Of a stretch of DNA of 64,000 nt, positions 1 through 8,197 are shown piece by piece (the first letter of the stretch is position 1; each line of letters opens with the position of its first letter). The notes under the pieces were generated by a model that made no database searches, had not been told where the DNA came from, and saw only the letters and a list, made by a program, of their open reading frames with translations. Location: positions 1-64,000 of the forward strand of contig CAZIQL010000005.1 in assembly GCA_964541485.1 (NCBI GenBank). Direction: 5' to 3'. A program made the translations under genes and the position numbers. The stretch is from SIG299 sp964541485. Its GTDB lineage: Bacteria; Bacillota; Clostridia; Lachnospirales; Lachnospiraceae.

Positions 1-560
1 GCAATCCGGAAGACGCGATGGCGGATGCCGTCCTCGGAAACAAAATCATATAACGGAGCAGTTCTTTTTACATTCGAAACAACAGCCTGAATTTTCTTCT
101 CTGCGCGGTAAGCAAGGAAAATCGGTCCGGTTTGTGCACAGCATGCTTTTACATGGCGGACACGGTCTTCTTCCTTGTCGGAGCGGGTGTTTTCGTGCTT
201 CTTTACAATGCCGTTTACATAATCGTCAATCGAAACACAGGCTACGATACCGGTTTGTGTGCGGCCATCCATGGTGAGTTCATATAAATAGTAACATTCT
301 TCGGTGTCAGTAACAAAGGTGCCGTTTTGCATCCATTCCTGTAACAGGCTTCCGGCTTTTTCATATACTTCCGGAGAGTACAAATCAACACCTTTTGGAA
401 AGGCAGTTTCTGCTCGGTCAATGGCAAGGAAAGACTGCGGATGGGCCTCAACAAAAGTCCTTGCCTCCTCGGCAGAATACACATCATATGGTAACGCCGC
501 CACGAAAGCTGCCTTTTCGGCAGAAGGGCGGACACAGGAAAAAGGGGTTACGGTTGCCAT
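1..560 (-). CDS. DUF1015 family protein (partial, C-terminus outside window)
   Basis: The reading frame starts at 560 on the minus strand with GGAG seven bases upstream and runs off the left edge, so only about 186 N-terminal residues are seen. It begins MATVTPFSCVRPSAEKAAF and carries the ALPYDVYSAEEAR stretch and a later FLAIDRAE, which match the N-terminus of DUF1015. Some archaeal members of that family are ADP-dependent serine kinases (SerK), and in clostridia the gene often sits beside serine biosynthesis genes. The neighbour to the left is not visible, so a serine-metabolism role is inference only. It probably has its own promoter (653-681). Confidence 0.85.
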   Translation of the reverse strand, partial: MATVTPFSCVRPSAEKAAFVAALPYDVYSAEEARTFVEAHPQSFLAIDRAETAFPKGVDLYSPEVYEKAGSLLQEWMQNGTFVTDTEECYYLYELTMDGRTQTGIVACVSIDDYVNGIVKKHENTRSDKEEDRVRHVKACCAQTGPIFLAYRAEKKIQAVVSNVKRTAPLYDFVSEDGIRHRVFRI

Positions 561-652
561 GGGATTCTCCTTTCACATTATGTCATGCGGTGTATAAAAA
601 TCAGAGGGAGTCATATAACTTTGTTGCGTTAAAACGACGTTCTGATAAAGAT

Positions 653-681
653 AGTATACTAGGAAAAAAAGAAGAGTGCAA
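653..681 (-). promoter_or_regulatory. Sigma-A promoter for the DUF1015 gene
   Basis: Read on the minus strand, TTGCAC (676-681) and TATACT (653-658) are separated by 17 bases. The pair lies about 90 bases upstream of the DUF1015 start and just after the terminator of the preceding minus-strand gene. Both hexamers are close to consensus. Confidence 0.6.
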
Positions 682-684
682 GAA

Positions 685-713
685 AAAATAAAGAGACGAT
701 ATCGCCTCTTTAT
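685..713 (-). terminator. Rho-independent terminator of the small minus-strand gene
   Basis: An almost perfect inverted repeat (AAAGAGRCGATATCG with its complement, 690-712) is followed on the minus strand by TATTTTTTC. It sits 40 bases after the stop of the gene at 750-965. Confidence 0.75.
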
Positions 714-749
714 CTTTGGATGTTCTATGTAAATTCCGGCTCGGTACTT

Positions 750-965
750 TTATTTCCAGTTTTTTAATACACCGAGTGCTGTGTTGCCATAGAGTTCTTT
801 TTTTAAGTTAGCTTCCAGGTCGGATTTCCAGGTTGGGATATCTACGATAAACGCGGATTCAAAATCCTTGATAATCTGGCTGATTAAAACGATGTCACGC
901 TCTCCGGAGAGTCGGTGGCTCAGAAGCTTTAAAATTATTTGGGACTGTTTTACTGTGAGTGCCAT
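750..965 (-). CDS. Small hypothetical protein, 71 aa
   Basis: I do not recognise this protein. It starts MALTVKQSQIILKLLSH, has no signal peptide or membrane segment, and appears mainly helical with mixed charge. It is likely a real gene because it has a ribosome site (GAGAGGAAG) upstream of 965, a good sigma-A promoter (1028-1056) and its own terminator (685-713). It is transcribed away from the mannan locus and nothing links it to that pathway. A cytoplasmic housekeeping or regulatory role is possible but unsupported. Confidence 0.7.
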   Translation of the reverse strand: MALTVKQSQIILKLLSHRLSGERDIVLISQIIKDFESAFIVDIPTWKSDLEANLKKELYGNTALGVLKNWK

Positions 966-1027
966 TTTAGTGATACTTCCTCTCTAAAATAAATATACCG
1001 GGGATGGAATCCCCTTCGGACAATTAT

Positions 1028-1056
1028 ATTATAGTATAAATAACGAAAAAGTTCAA
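1028..1056 (-). promoter_or_regulatory. Sigma-A promoter for the 71-aa gene
   Basis: On the minus strand TTGAAC (1051-1056) and TATAAT (1028-1033) are separated by exactly 17 bases. The start codon lies about 60 bases downstream. This is one of the best promoter matches in the window. Confidence 0.75.
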
Positions 1057-1248
1057 AAGAATTTTTTGTGAAATGCGCATAAACGAACCATGGATTCCGA
1101 CAAAGAGACACAGAATGCGGCAGTAGAAAAAAAGAGGTATGGAAAAAAGTTCATTTCTGTGCTACCATGAAGAAAATTGTGCATGGCATCCTACGTGATG
1201 AAGGAATCAGAGAGGATGAGGCCGGACAAATTTCATAGGAGGTTGCAA

Positions 1249-3444
1249 ATGATGGGAATTCGATATTATGAAAAGGAAAAAGTTTTCAAGCTGGACACGA
1301 AAAACACCAGCTATGTAATTGCAATTGTAGATAAAGAGGGCTTTTTGGGGCATGCCTATTACGGAAAGAAGCTGGAGGAGGCAGATGTTGCCTATCTGAC
1401 ACGTATTTATGAAGCTCCGAAAACACCGGAGACGAACGAGCGTGACCGGTTGAGCTTCTATGATTGCTTCCCGATGGAGTATCCGACGCACGGCATCGGT
1501 GATTTCAGGGAGAGCGCACTTCGCGTGGAGGACGCAAACGGACATTTCGCAACAAAGCTTACTTATAAGAGTCATGAGATTTTTGCGGGCAAGAAAAAGC
1601 TCGAAGGTCTTCCGGCAACATGGTGTGAAAAAGAGGAAGATGCAGAGACTTTGGAGATTACCATGCAGGACGAGGAAGCAGGTCTTGAGGTGGTGCTCTC
1701 CTACAGCGTGTTTGCAGATGTAGATGCTGTGGTGCGCAGTGCAAAGGTGATGAATAAATCCGAAGCTAACGTTTACGTGACAAAGGCAATGTCTGCGTCC
1801 TTTGATATGGACAACAGGGAGTATGACAAGATTTTCTTGTACGGTAGCTGGGCAAGAGAGCGTCATATTGACCGTACTCCGGTAAACTATGGAATCCAGA
1901 TGGCCCGTTCCAACCGTGGAGAGGGCGGACATCAGGAGCATGCATTTACCGCACTCCTTGAGAAGAATGCCGGTCAGAATCATGGTGAAGTATACGGTAT
2001 GGACCTTGTGTACTCCGGCAATTTCCGCACCTTAATTGAGAGAGGGCAGTTTGACAGCGTACGCACCATGACCGGTATCAATCCGGAGGATTTTACGTGG
2101 GAGCTGACACCGGGGGCTGTGTTCCAGACACCGGAGGCGGTGCTTGTGTATTCTGATGAGGGGCTTGGCGGCATGTCCCGTTGCTTCCATGATTTGTACC
2201 GAAACCATTTGATCCGTGGTTTTTACCGTGACAAAAAGAGGCCGATTCTTATCAATAACTGGGAAGCAACCTATTTTAATTTTAATACGGAAAAATTGCT
2301 TTCGATTGCAAGAGATGCGTCTAAGCTTGGCATTGAGATGCTGGTAATGGATGACGGCTGGTTTGGCAACCGTTTTGATGACAACCGCGCGCTTGGCGAC
2401 TGGGAAGTCAATGAAGAGAAGCTCCAGGGCGGCTTAAAGTACCTGGTGGACGAAGTGAACAAGCTTGGCATGAAGTTTGGTATCTGGTTTGAGCCGGAGA
2501 TGATCAGTCCGGAATCGGAGCTTTATAAGGAGCATCCGGATTGGGCAATTCAGGTGCCGGGCAGAACACCGGGACTGGCAAGAAACCAGATGGTATTAGA
2601 CATTTCCAGAGAAGAAGTGGCAGATTACATATTTGAAAAGATGGCAAAGGTGCTTCGCAGTGCCAACATCGAGTATGTGAAGTGGGATATGAACCGTCCG
2701 CTTTCGGATATCGCAAGTGCAGCACTTCCAAAGGAGCGACAGGGCGAAGTGTTCCATCGCTATGTGCTTGGTGTGTACCGTATGCAGGAGCGTCTGATGA
2801 CAGAGTTCCCACACCTGCTTCTGGAAAACTGTTCGGGTGGCGGTGCGCGTTTTGATGCAGGCATGCTGTACTACAGCCCGCAGATTTGGACTTCGGATGA
2901 CACAGATGCGATTGAGCGTCTGGAAATCCAGGAGGGAACCGCGCTTATGTATCCTCTTTCTGCAATGGGAGCGCATGTCAGTGACTGTCCGAATCACACT
3001 GTCGGCAGAAGCACGCCGTTTTCGACCAGAGGTATTGTGGCGATGGCGGGAACGTTTGGCTATGAACTTGACGTAACAAAGATCAGCGAAGAAGAGAGAA
3101 ACCAGATTCCGGAGCAGTGTAAGATGTATCACAAGTACAATGATTTGGTCCGGACCGGTGACTATTACCGCATGGCATCTTACCGCGAAACCCATACGCA
3201 TGATGCGTATATGGTGGTTTCCAAGGATAAAAAGGAAGCGTTGGTGACCTATGTGCTCATCAGACGCCGTGCAAATCCGCACAGCCGTAATATTAAGCTG
3301 TTGGGTCTTGATCCAAATAAGACTTACCGCATCGAAGGAGAAGAAAGAACCTATCTTGGCAGCACTTTGATGAATGCGGGAATCCAGTTCCATGAGGGCT
3401 GGGGCGACAACCAGGCATGGGTATATCATATTGTAGAAGCATAA
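1249..3444 (+). CDS. GH36 alpha-galactosidase
   Basis: Retaining alpha-galactosidase, 731 aa, that removes alpha-1,6-galactose from galactomannan or raffinose-type oligosaccharides. There is no signal peptide, so it should act in the cytoplasm on imported sugars. An N-terminal beta-sandwich of about 300 residues precedes the TIM barrel. The barrel carries YVKWDMNR with the expected nucleophile D480, and TSDDTD with the expected acid/base D550; the 70-residue spacing matches well-studied GH36 enzymes. The frame is open from 1177, but AGGAGG at 1237-1242 fits a start at 1249 (or 1252). A LacI gene follows after 19 bases, so the two are probably co-transcribed. In the R. intestinalis mannan system a GH36 fills the same step. 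Confidence 0.95.
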   Translation: MMGIRYYEKEKVFKLDTKNTSYVIAIVDKEGFLGHAYYGKKLEEADVAYLTRIYEAPKTPETNERDRLSFYDCFPMEYPTHGIGDFRESALRVEDANGHFATKLTYKSHEIFAGKKKLEGLPATWCEKEEDAETLEITMQDEEAGLEVVLSYSVFADVDAVVRSAKVMNKSEANVYVTKAMSASFDMDNREYDKIFLYGSWARERHIDRTPVNYGIQMARSNRGEGGHQEHAFTALLEKNAGQNHGEVYGMDLVYSGNFRTLIERGQFDSVRTMTGINPEDFTWELTPGAVFQTPEAVLVYSDEGLGGMSRCFHDLYRNHLIRGFYRDKKRPILINNWEATYFNFNTEKLLSIARDASKLGIEMLVMDDGWFGNRFDDNRALGDWEVNEEKLQGGLKYLVDEVNKLGMKFGIWFEPEMISPESELYKEHPDWAIQVPGRTPGLARNQMVLDISREEVADYIFEKMAKVLRSANIEYVKWDMNRPLSDIASAALPKERQGEVFHRYVLGVYRMQERLMTEFPHLLLENCSGGGARFDAGMLYYSPQIWTSDDTDAIERLEIQEGTALMYPLSAMGAHVSDCPNHTVGRSTPFSTRGIVAMAGTFGYELDVTKISEEERNQIPEQCKMYHKYNDLVRTGDYYRMASYRETHTHDAYMVVSKDKKEALVTYVLIRRRANPHSRNIKLLGLDPNKTYRIEGEERTYLGSTLMNAGIQFHEGWGDNQAWVYHIVEA

Positions 3445-3463
3445 AAACAGGAGAGTTACAAGA

Positions 3464-4483
3464 ATGGCAAAAACGGTAAAAATGGCAGATATCGCCGCAA
3501 GACTTGGGGTGAGTACGGTAACCGTATCCAAAGCGCTTTCCGGACAAAAGGGAGTGAGCGAGGAGGTTCGCGAGCGGATTGTCCGGCTGGCAGAGGAGAT
3601 GGGATATCAAAGACCTGCGGGAAAAGAAGAAGAGAAGAAGAAAAGCTTTAATATCGGTGTTGTGGTATCCGGAAGCTACATTGAAAAATATGCGACCTTT
3701 TACTGGGAACTGTATCAGGAGTTAAATACGGCATCTGTACAGAGAAACTGTTTTGTGATGCTGGAAATACTGAATGCTTCCGATGAAAAGGCGATGATTC
3801 CGCCAAAGCTTTTAAAGGAAAACAAGGTGGATGGTCTGATTATTCTCGGAGGACTAAAGAGTGCGTACTTAAAGATGATCCGGAATCATTATGCGACCCC
3901 TACGGTATACATGGACTTTTACGATTCGGAAATCAAGGAAGACTCGGTGATTTCCAATAGCTTTTATGGAACCTATCACCTGACAAATTATCTGTATGAA
4001 AAGGGACACAGAGACATTGCGTTTGTTGGGACGGTGCTGGCAACCAACAGTATTACGGACCGTTATCTCGGCTATACCAAGGCGGTGCTGGAGCACAACG
4101 GTCAGGTGCGTGCAGATTGGCTGATTGCCGACCGTGACCAAGAGAGAAACAATTTTGATACCTTTGAATTACCGGTGCAGATGCCAAGTGCATTTGTCTG
4201 CAACTGTGACATGACAGCGAGCAGGCTGATTAAGACACTCCGGGCGGCAGGCTACCGTGTGCCGAAGGACATTTCGGTTGTTGGCTTTGATGATTATTTA
4301 TTCCCGGGACTTTGTGATATTCCGCTGACGACATATGCGGTGAACATGGAAGGCATGGCGGATTCCGGCATCCGGCTTCTGATAAAAAAGATGAACGGAA
4401 AAGAAACCAGTGAGGGTATGCATATGGTGGAAGGTCATTTCATTGAGCGTGCCAGTGTAAGGGCATTGGGCGAAATAAAGTAA
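3464..4483 (+). CDS. LacI family transcriptional regulator
   Basis: 339 aa repressor. Residues 5-25 (MADIAARLGVSTVTVSKALS) form the LacI helix-turn-helix with the hinge helix after it, and residues 60-335 are a periplasmic-binding-protein-like effector domain ending in the typical VSVVGFDDY and TTYAVNMEGMA blocks. It lies directly behind the GH36 gene with a GGAG ribosome site. By location it probably senses a mannan- or galactoside-derived sugar and controls part of this locus. The effector cannot be read from sequence. Confidence 0.95.
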   Translation: MAKTVKMADIAARLGVSTVTVSKALSGQKGVSEEVRERIVRLAEEMGYQRPAGKEEEKKKSFNIGVVVSGSYIEKYATFYWELYQELNTASVQRNCFVMLEILNASDEKAMIPPKLLKENKVDGLIILGGLKSAYLKMIRNHYATPTVYMDFYDSEIKEDSVISNSFYGTYHLTNYLYEKGHRDIAFVGTVLATNSITDRYLGYTKAVLEHNGQVRADWLIADRDQERNNFDTFELPVQMPSAFVCNCDMTASRLIKTLRAAGYRVPKDISVVGFDDYLFPGLCDIPLTTYAVNMEGMADSGIRLLIKKMNGKETSEGMHMVEGHFIERASVRALGEIK

Positions 4484-4492
4484 AAACAGAAG

Positions 4493-4532
4493 AAAGCGTG
4501 CGGACAAAAAGGTTTGTCTACACGCTTTTTCT
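4493..4532. terminator. Bidirectional terminator between convergent lacI and araC genes
   Basis: AAAGCGTG(C) pairs with (C)ACGCTTT around an inner GGACAAA/TTTGTCT stem. It is followed by TTTTTCTTATTT on the plus strand and preceded by an A-rich run that serves the minus strand. It sits between two convergent genes. Confidence 0.8.
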
Positions 4533-5422
4533 TATTTAATTCCCGCTTTCTTTTCACGGTACACGGCCGGTGTCTGTCCGGTGATTTTTTTGAAATGATG
4601 GATGAAATGATTGGTGTTTTCGTAACCAACCTGGTAGCTGATTTCGTGAATTTTTAATGTAGTATCGGTAAGCAGTGTTTTTGCCTTTGTAATACGCGCC
4701 ATGTGAAGATACTGGATAGGCGGTATTCGGTAGTGCATACGGAACTCACGGCACAACCGGTACTGGTTGACCTGAAAGAGGTTTTCTAAGGAACTTAGGG
4801 AGATATCCATAAAAAAGTTATCGTCAAAATATTCTTTTACCTGTCGTAAGTAGTCCGGGATGCTTTCTTTTTGCTCGATGGCTGCGGAGTATTCAATCAA
4901 TTCGGTCAGTAAATCCGTCAAGCAACGGTGAAAGGCAAACGCAGACAGGGTGTGGGCCCCGGTTGGCATAAGCGGACGCAGGAAGCTTCCGATACCCGTT
5001 GAAGACAAGGAAGATAAGAACAGGCCCTCTGTCCGGAGCAGCTCATCATAATAATAAGGGGCAGACGTTCCGTTAAAGTAAAGAATGTCGTATTCCAAAT
5101 TGCCGGTGGCGGCAATGGAGAAGCCCTCCTGTAAGTCAAACAGGGCAAAAGAACTGCCGGACAAATGAAAATGTCGTTTTCCGGAAAGGAGAGTACCATT
5201 TCCCCTGGTTACGTACAGGATGCCATAGGCAGGAAGCGGACCAAAGGAAAGTGTCAGTTCTGACGGCATCAGGATGTGGCCAACGGCAAGAGGGTACAGA
5301 AAAGACACCGGACGGACACTGTCGCTAGTGATACTTTTGGGTAAAAAGTGGGTTATCGGCATAGATGTTATGGCTGTCGGAATTTCTGCAAGGGCATGCA
5401 GAAGCTGTGTAGTAAATGCCAT
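4532..5422 (-). CDS. AraC family transcriptional regulator
   Basis: 296 aa. Residues 1-180 are a cupin-like sensor domain, and residues 195-290 hold the paired helix-turn-helix of AraC proteins, with the signature HEISYQVGYENTNHFIHHFKK near the end. An AGGAGG ribosome site lies eight bases upstream of 5422. It is divergent from the mannan operon starting at 5785 and shares a 362-base intergenic region with it, so it is the natural candidate activator of that operon. Two 14-base direct repeats over its own transcription start (5446-5481) suggest autoregulation. The ligand is unknown. Confidence 0.92.
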   Translation of the reverse strand: MAFTTQLLHALAEIPTAITSMPITHFLPKSITSDSVRPVSFLYPLAVGHILMPSELTLSFGPLPAYGILYVTRGNGTLLSGKRHFHLSGSSFALFDLQEGFSIAATGNLEYDILYFNGTSAPYYYDELLRTEGLFLSSLSSTGIGSFLRPLMPTGAHTLSAFAFHRCLTDLLTELIEYSAAIEQKESIPDYLRQVKEYFDDNFFMDISLSSLENLFQVNQYRLCREFRMHYRIPPIQYLHMARITKAKTLLTDTTLKIHEISYQVGYENTNHFIHHFKKITGQTPAVYREKKAGIK

Positions 5423-5445
5423 AGTAAGCCTCCTTTGGTTTTGCG

Positions 5446-5481
5446 AATCAAAAATCGTAATATAGCAATCAAGAATCGTAC
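5446..5481. promoter_or_regulatory. Direct-repeat operator, likely AraC half-sites
   Basis: AATCAAAAATCGTA (5446-5459) and AATCAAGAATCGTA (5467-5480) differ at one base and start 21 bases apart, two helical turns. Direct repeats of this spacing are typical for AraC-type dimers. They cover the predicted transcription start and leader of the araC gene. Confidence 0.6.
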
Positions 5482-5483
5482 TT

Positions 5484-5512
5484 ATTATAAGCTAACTAGT
5501 TAAAAAAATCAA
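5484..5512 (-). promoter_or_regulatory. Sigma-A promoter of the araC gene
   Basis: On the minus strand TTGATT (5507-5512), a 17-base spacer and TATAAT (5484-5489). The expected start of transcription falls inside the direct repeats at 5446-5481. Confidence 0.75.
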
Positions 5513-5784
5513 GTCATTTAATTAAAATTAAGCTATTTAAGCAGGGTAAAAAGAAAAATTGGGAAATGGGAAGAAAAACTTTTTGTGCAAGTTATACAAA
5601 AAGGAACAGTGGTTTTTGGTAAAAACAAAGAAAGTGACGGGGAAAACAAGAAATGATGATGGATTACAAAAACGAGTGATGATTAAATGGCGAGATGTAG
5701 TAAAATAAAATTAGTTAAAAGGGCATCTGGGCAAAGTATGCCTGTTCACTGGGGAGTGAAAGAAAAACAAGGAGGATGGAACCA
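5513..5784 (+). promoter_or_regulatory. Leader and promoter region of the mannan operon
   Basis: This gene-free, A-rich stretch should hold the main mannan promoter. The best -10 candidate is TAAAAT at 5701-5706, with only a poor -35 (TGATGA near 5677-5682), as expected for an activator-dependent promoter. Downstream are two small hairpins in the leader: GGCAT/ATGCC (5722-5742) and TTCACT-GGGG-AGTGAA (5745-5760), directly ahead of the GGAGG at 5771-5775. I find no convincing riboswitch. Confidence 0.4.
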
Positions 5785-6951
5785 ATGATGCATACTGAGA
5801 TGGAGCAGCACTTGCGGGAGAAGTTGCTGCCATTCTGGAAAAACTTAAAAGATGATATGTACGGCGGATTTTACGGATTTATGGGGACGGATTTAAAGGT
5901 AGTGAAGACCGCAGAAAAAGGATGCATCTTAAACAGCCGTATTCTTTGGTTTTTCTCCAATGCATATCTTACATTAAAGGATGAGAGCATCAAACCATAC
6001 GCAGATCATGCGTACCGTTTCTTAATAGAAAGATGCATGGACAGAAAAGAGGGCGGCGTGTTCTGGGCTTTGGATTACAAGGGTGAGCCACTGGATACTA
6101 CCAAGCATACCTACAATCAGGCATTTGCAATTTATGCGCTGGCTTCTTATTATGATGCATTCCATGTGGAAGAAGCCCTGCAGGCAGCAACGGAGCTGTT
6201 CCGGCTGATTGAAATCAAGTGTCGTGATGAATACGGATACAAGGAAGCGCAGAGCAGGGAGTTTTATCACGTGAGCAATGATAAGCTTTCTGAAAACGGT
6301 GTTATGGCAGAGCGGACTATGAACACACTGCTTCACGTGTTTGAGGCCTATACAGAGCTTTATCGTGTGACGAAGCGACCGGAAACGGCAGAACGGCTCA
6401 AGTGGATTTTGGACACCATCGCAACAAAGATTTACAATCCGGGTCTGCGCCGTCAGGAAGTATTCTTTGACAATGATATGAACAGTCTGATTGATTTACA
6501 TTCCTACGGACATGACATCGAAACAGCGTGGCTGATTGACCGCGGGCTGAAGGTGCTGGGGGATGAATCTTATAAAAAGAAGTTAAAACCGATTACCGAG
6601 GCATTGGAAGACCGGATTTATGAAATTGCTTATGACAATCATTCGCTTGCCAATGAGTGCGAGCGGGGCGAGGTAAATGAGCTTCGCATCTGGTGGGTAC
6701 AGGCAGAAGCCGTGGTTGGTTTTTACAATGCGTGGGAAAAGCGCAAGAAGGAAACCCGGTTCCTTGAGGCATCCGGGGACATCTGGAATTTTATCAAGGA
6801 ACATGTGTCCGATAACCGTGAGGGTGGCGAATGGTTCTGGTGCACGGACAAGGAGGGCAATCCGGCAATGGAAAGACCGATTGTTGAACCATGGAAGTGT
6901 CCGTATCACAACGGAAGAATGTGTATGGAAATTATTAATAGAAGCAAGTAA
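5785..6951 (+). CDS. Cellobiose/mannobiose 2-epimerase
   Basis: 388 aa cytoplasmic epimerase (AGE superfamily, alpha6/alpha6 barrel). It converts the reducing-end mannose of beta-1,4-mannobiose to glucose, giving mannosyl-glucose for the next enzyme. The motif SYGHDIETAW gives H243 and E246, and WKCPYHNGRM near the C-terminus gives H375, equivalent to the catalytic pair of Ruminococcus albus cellobiose 2-epimerase. DMYGGFYGF and NSRILWFFSNAY are typical of this clade rather than of GlcNAc epimerases. An ATG at 5776 abuts the GGAGG, so 5785 is the better start. It is the first gene of the long plus-strand block, and a GH130_1 gene follows after 22 bases, the same pairing as in R. albus. Confidence 0.93.
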   Translation: MMHTEMEQHLREKLLPFWKNLKDDMYGGFYGFMGTDLKVVKTAEKGCILNSRILWFFSNAYLTLKDESIKPYADHAYRFLIERCMDRKEGGVFWALDYKGEPLDTTKHTYNQAFAIYALASYYDAFHVEEALQAATELFRLIEIKCRDEYGYKEAQSREFYHVSNDKLSENGVMAERTMNTLLHVFEAYTELYRVTKRPETAERLKWILDTIATKIYNPGLRRQEVFFDNDMNSLIDLHSYGHDIETAWLIDRGLKVLGDESYKKKLKPITEALEDRIYEIAYDNHSLANECERGEVNELRIWWVQAEAVVGFYNAWEKRKKETRFLEASGDIWNFIKEHVSDNREGGEWFWCTDKEGNPAMERPIVEPWKCPYHNGRMCMEIINRSK

Positions 6952-6973
6952 CCGGAAAACAAGGAGAATTGTC

Positions 6974-8149
6974 ATGGTTCATAAAAAATACTACGAAGAG
7001 TTACAGAAGCAGGAAGAACTGATTGCAAGAAAAAACAATATAAATAAAGAGTTTTACAACGGTGTGTTTGATCGTTATGAAAATCCGGTGCTCACCAGAG
7101 AGCATGCACCGATTTTCTGGAGATACGATGTAAACGATGAAACCAATCCATTTTTTGAGGAACGCCTTGGCATTAATGCAGTGATGAACTCCGGGGCGAT
7201 TGAACGGAACGGGAAATATTATCTGGTAGCCAGAGTGGAGGGGGCAGACAGAAAATCGTTCTTTGCCGTAGCAGAGAGTGACAGCCCAACCGAAGGTTTC
7301 CGGTTCTGGGACTATCCGGTCTGCTTACCTGACACCTGTCCGGAAGAGACCAATGTATATGACATGCGTCTGACAAAACATGAGGACGGCTGGATTTACG
7401 GCGTATTCTGTTCGGAGAGCAAGGATACCAAAAATCATGATTTATCTGCGGCGGTTGCGGCGGCAGGCATTGTAAGAACAAAGGATTTAAAGACCTGGGA
7501 GAGGTTACCGAACCTTGTGACACTCCGTTCCCCTCAGCAGAGAAACGTTGTGCTTCATCCGGAATTTGTAGATGGCAAGTATGCATTTTATACCAGACCG
7601 ATGGATGACTTTATTGAAACCGGCTCCGGCGGCGGTATTGGATTTGGACTTTGCGATGATATTACACATGCAGTTATAGATGAAGAAAAGATGACAAGCC
7701 TAAGAAAGTATCACACCATCACCGAAGCAAAGAACGGTGCGGGTGCAGTGCCGATAAAGACAGATGCGGGCTGGATTCACATTGCACACGGTGTAAGAAA
7801 TACCGCAGCAGGTCTCAGATATGTTATTTACGCGTTTGCAACAGACTTAAAGGATCCTGCAAAGGTGATTGCAGAACCGGCCGGGTTGCTGATTGGACCA
7901 AGAGGACCGGAAAGAGTCGGCGATGTTTCCAATGTAGTATTCACAAACGGGGCAATCGCATGTGACAACGGAGAAGTGTATATCTATTACGCCTCCTCCG
8001 ATACCAGGCTTCATGTGGCAGGAACCACGATGGAGCGCCTGCTTGACTACATTTTCAACACACCGGAGGACCCACGGAGGAGTCCTGACTGTGTAAAACA
8101 GAGATGTGAGCTGATTGCAAAGAATCTGGAACTATTAAAGAATGCATAG
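6974..8149 (+). CDS. GH130_1 4-O-beta-D-mannosyl-D-glucose phosphorylase
   Basis: 391 aa intracellular phosphorylase. It splits mannosyl-beta-1,4-glucose with phosphate to mannose 1-phosphate and glucose. The five-bladed propeller contains NVYDMRLTKHEDGW with D130, the expected general acid, and the sequence follows R. albus MP1-type enzymes (family 130 subfamily 1) throughout. The frame stays open from 6677 inside the epimerase gene, but AAGGAG at 6961-6966 sets the start at 6974. Together with the upstream epimerase it makes the last step of mannobiose catabolism. It has no signal peptide. Confidence 0.93.
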   Translation: MVHKKYYEELQKQEELIARKNNINKEFYNGVFDRYENPVLTREHAPIFWRYDVNDETNPFFEERLGINAVMNSGAIERNGKYYLVARVEGADRKSFFAVAESDSPTEGFRFWDYPVCLPDTCPEETNVYDMRLTKHEDGWIYGVFCSESKDTKNHDLSAAVAAAGIVRTKDLKTWERLPNLVTLRSPQQRNVVLHPEFVDGKYAFYTRPMDDFIETGSGGGIGFGLCDDITHAVIDEEKMTSLRKYHTITEAKNGAGAVPIKTDAGWIHIAHGVRNTAAGLRYVIYAFATDLKDPAKVIAEPAGLLIGPRGPERVGDVSNVVFTNGAIACDNGEVYIYYASSDTRLHVAGTTMERLLDYIFNTPEDPRRSPDCVKQRCELIAKNLELLKNA

Positions 8150-8167
8150 AAGGGTAGGAAAAGCCCC

Positions 8168-8181
8168 GCGGAGCGTGCTCC
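8168..8181 (+). other. Short intergenic hairpin between GH130_1 and GH26 genes
   Basis: CGGAGC-GT-GCTCCG forms a compact stem in the 48-base gap before the mannanase gene. No T-tract follows, so it is unlikely to terminate transcription. It may protect transcript ends. Confidence 0.4.
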
Positions 8182-8197
8182 GAAAGAAAGGAAAGCT

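Noticed and set aside
2596..3531. Long minus-strand open frame (311 codons) inside the GH36 gene
   Set aside because: It lies antisense to a clear catalytic domain, has no ribosome site, and its product is compositionally odd. It is a coding shadow.
6677..6973. Possible 99-residue N-terminal extension of the GH130_1 protein
   Set aside because: The extension overlaps the epimerase gene in another frame, and AAGGAG at 6961 gives a normal start at 6974.
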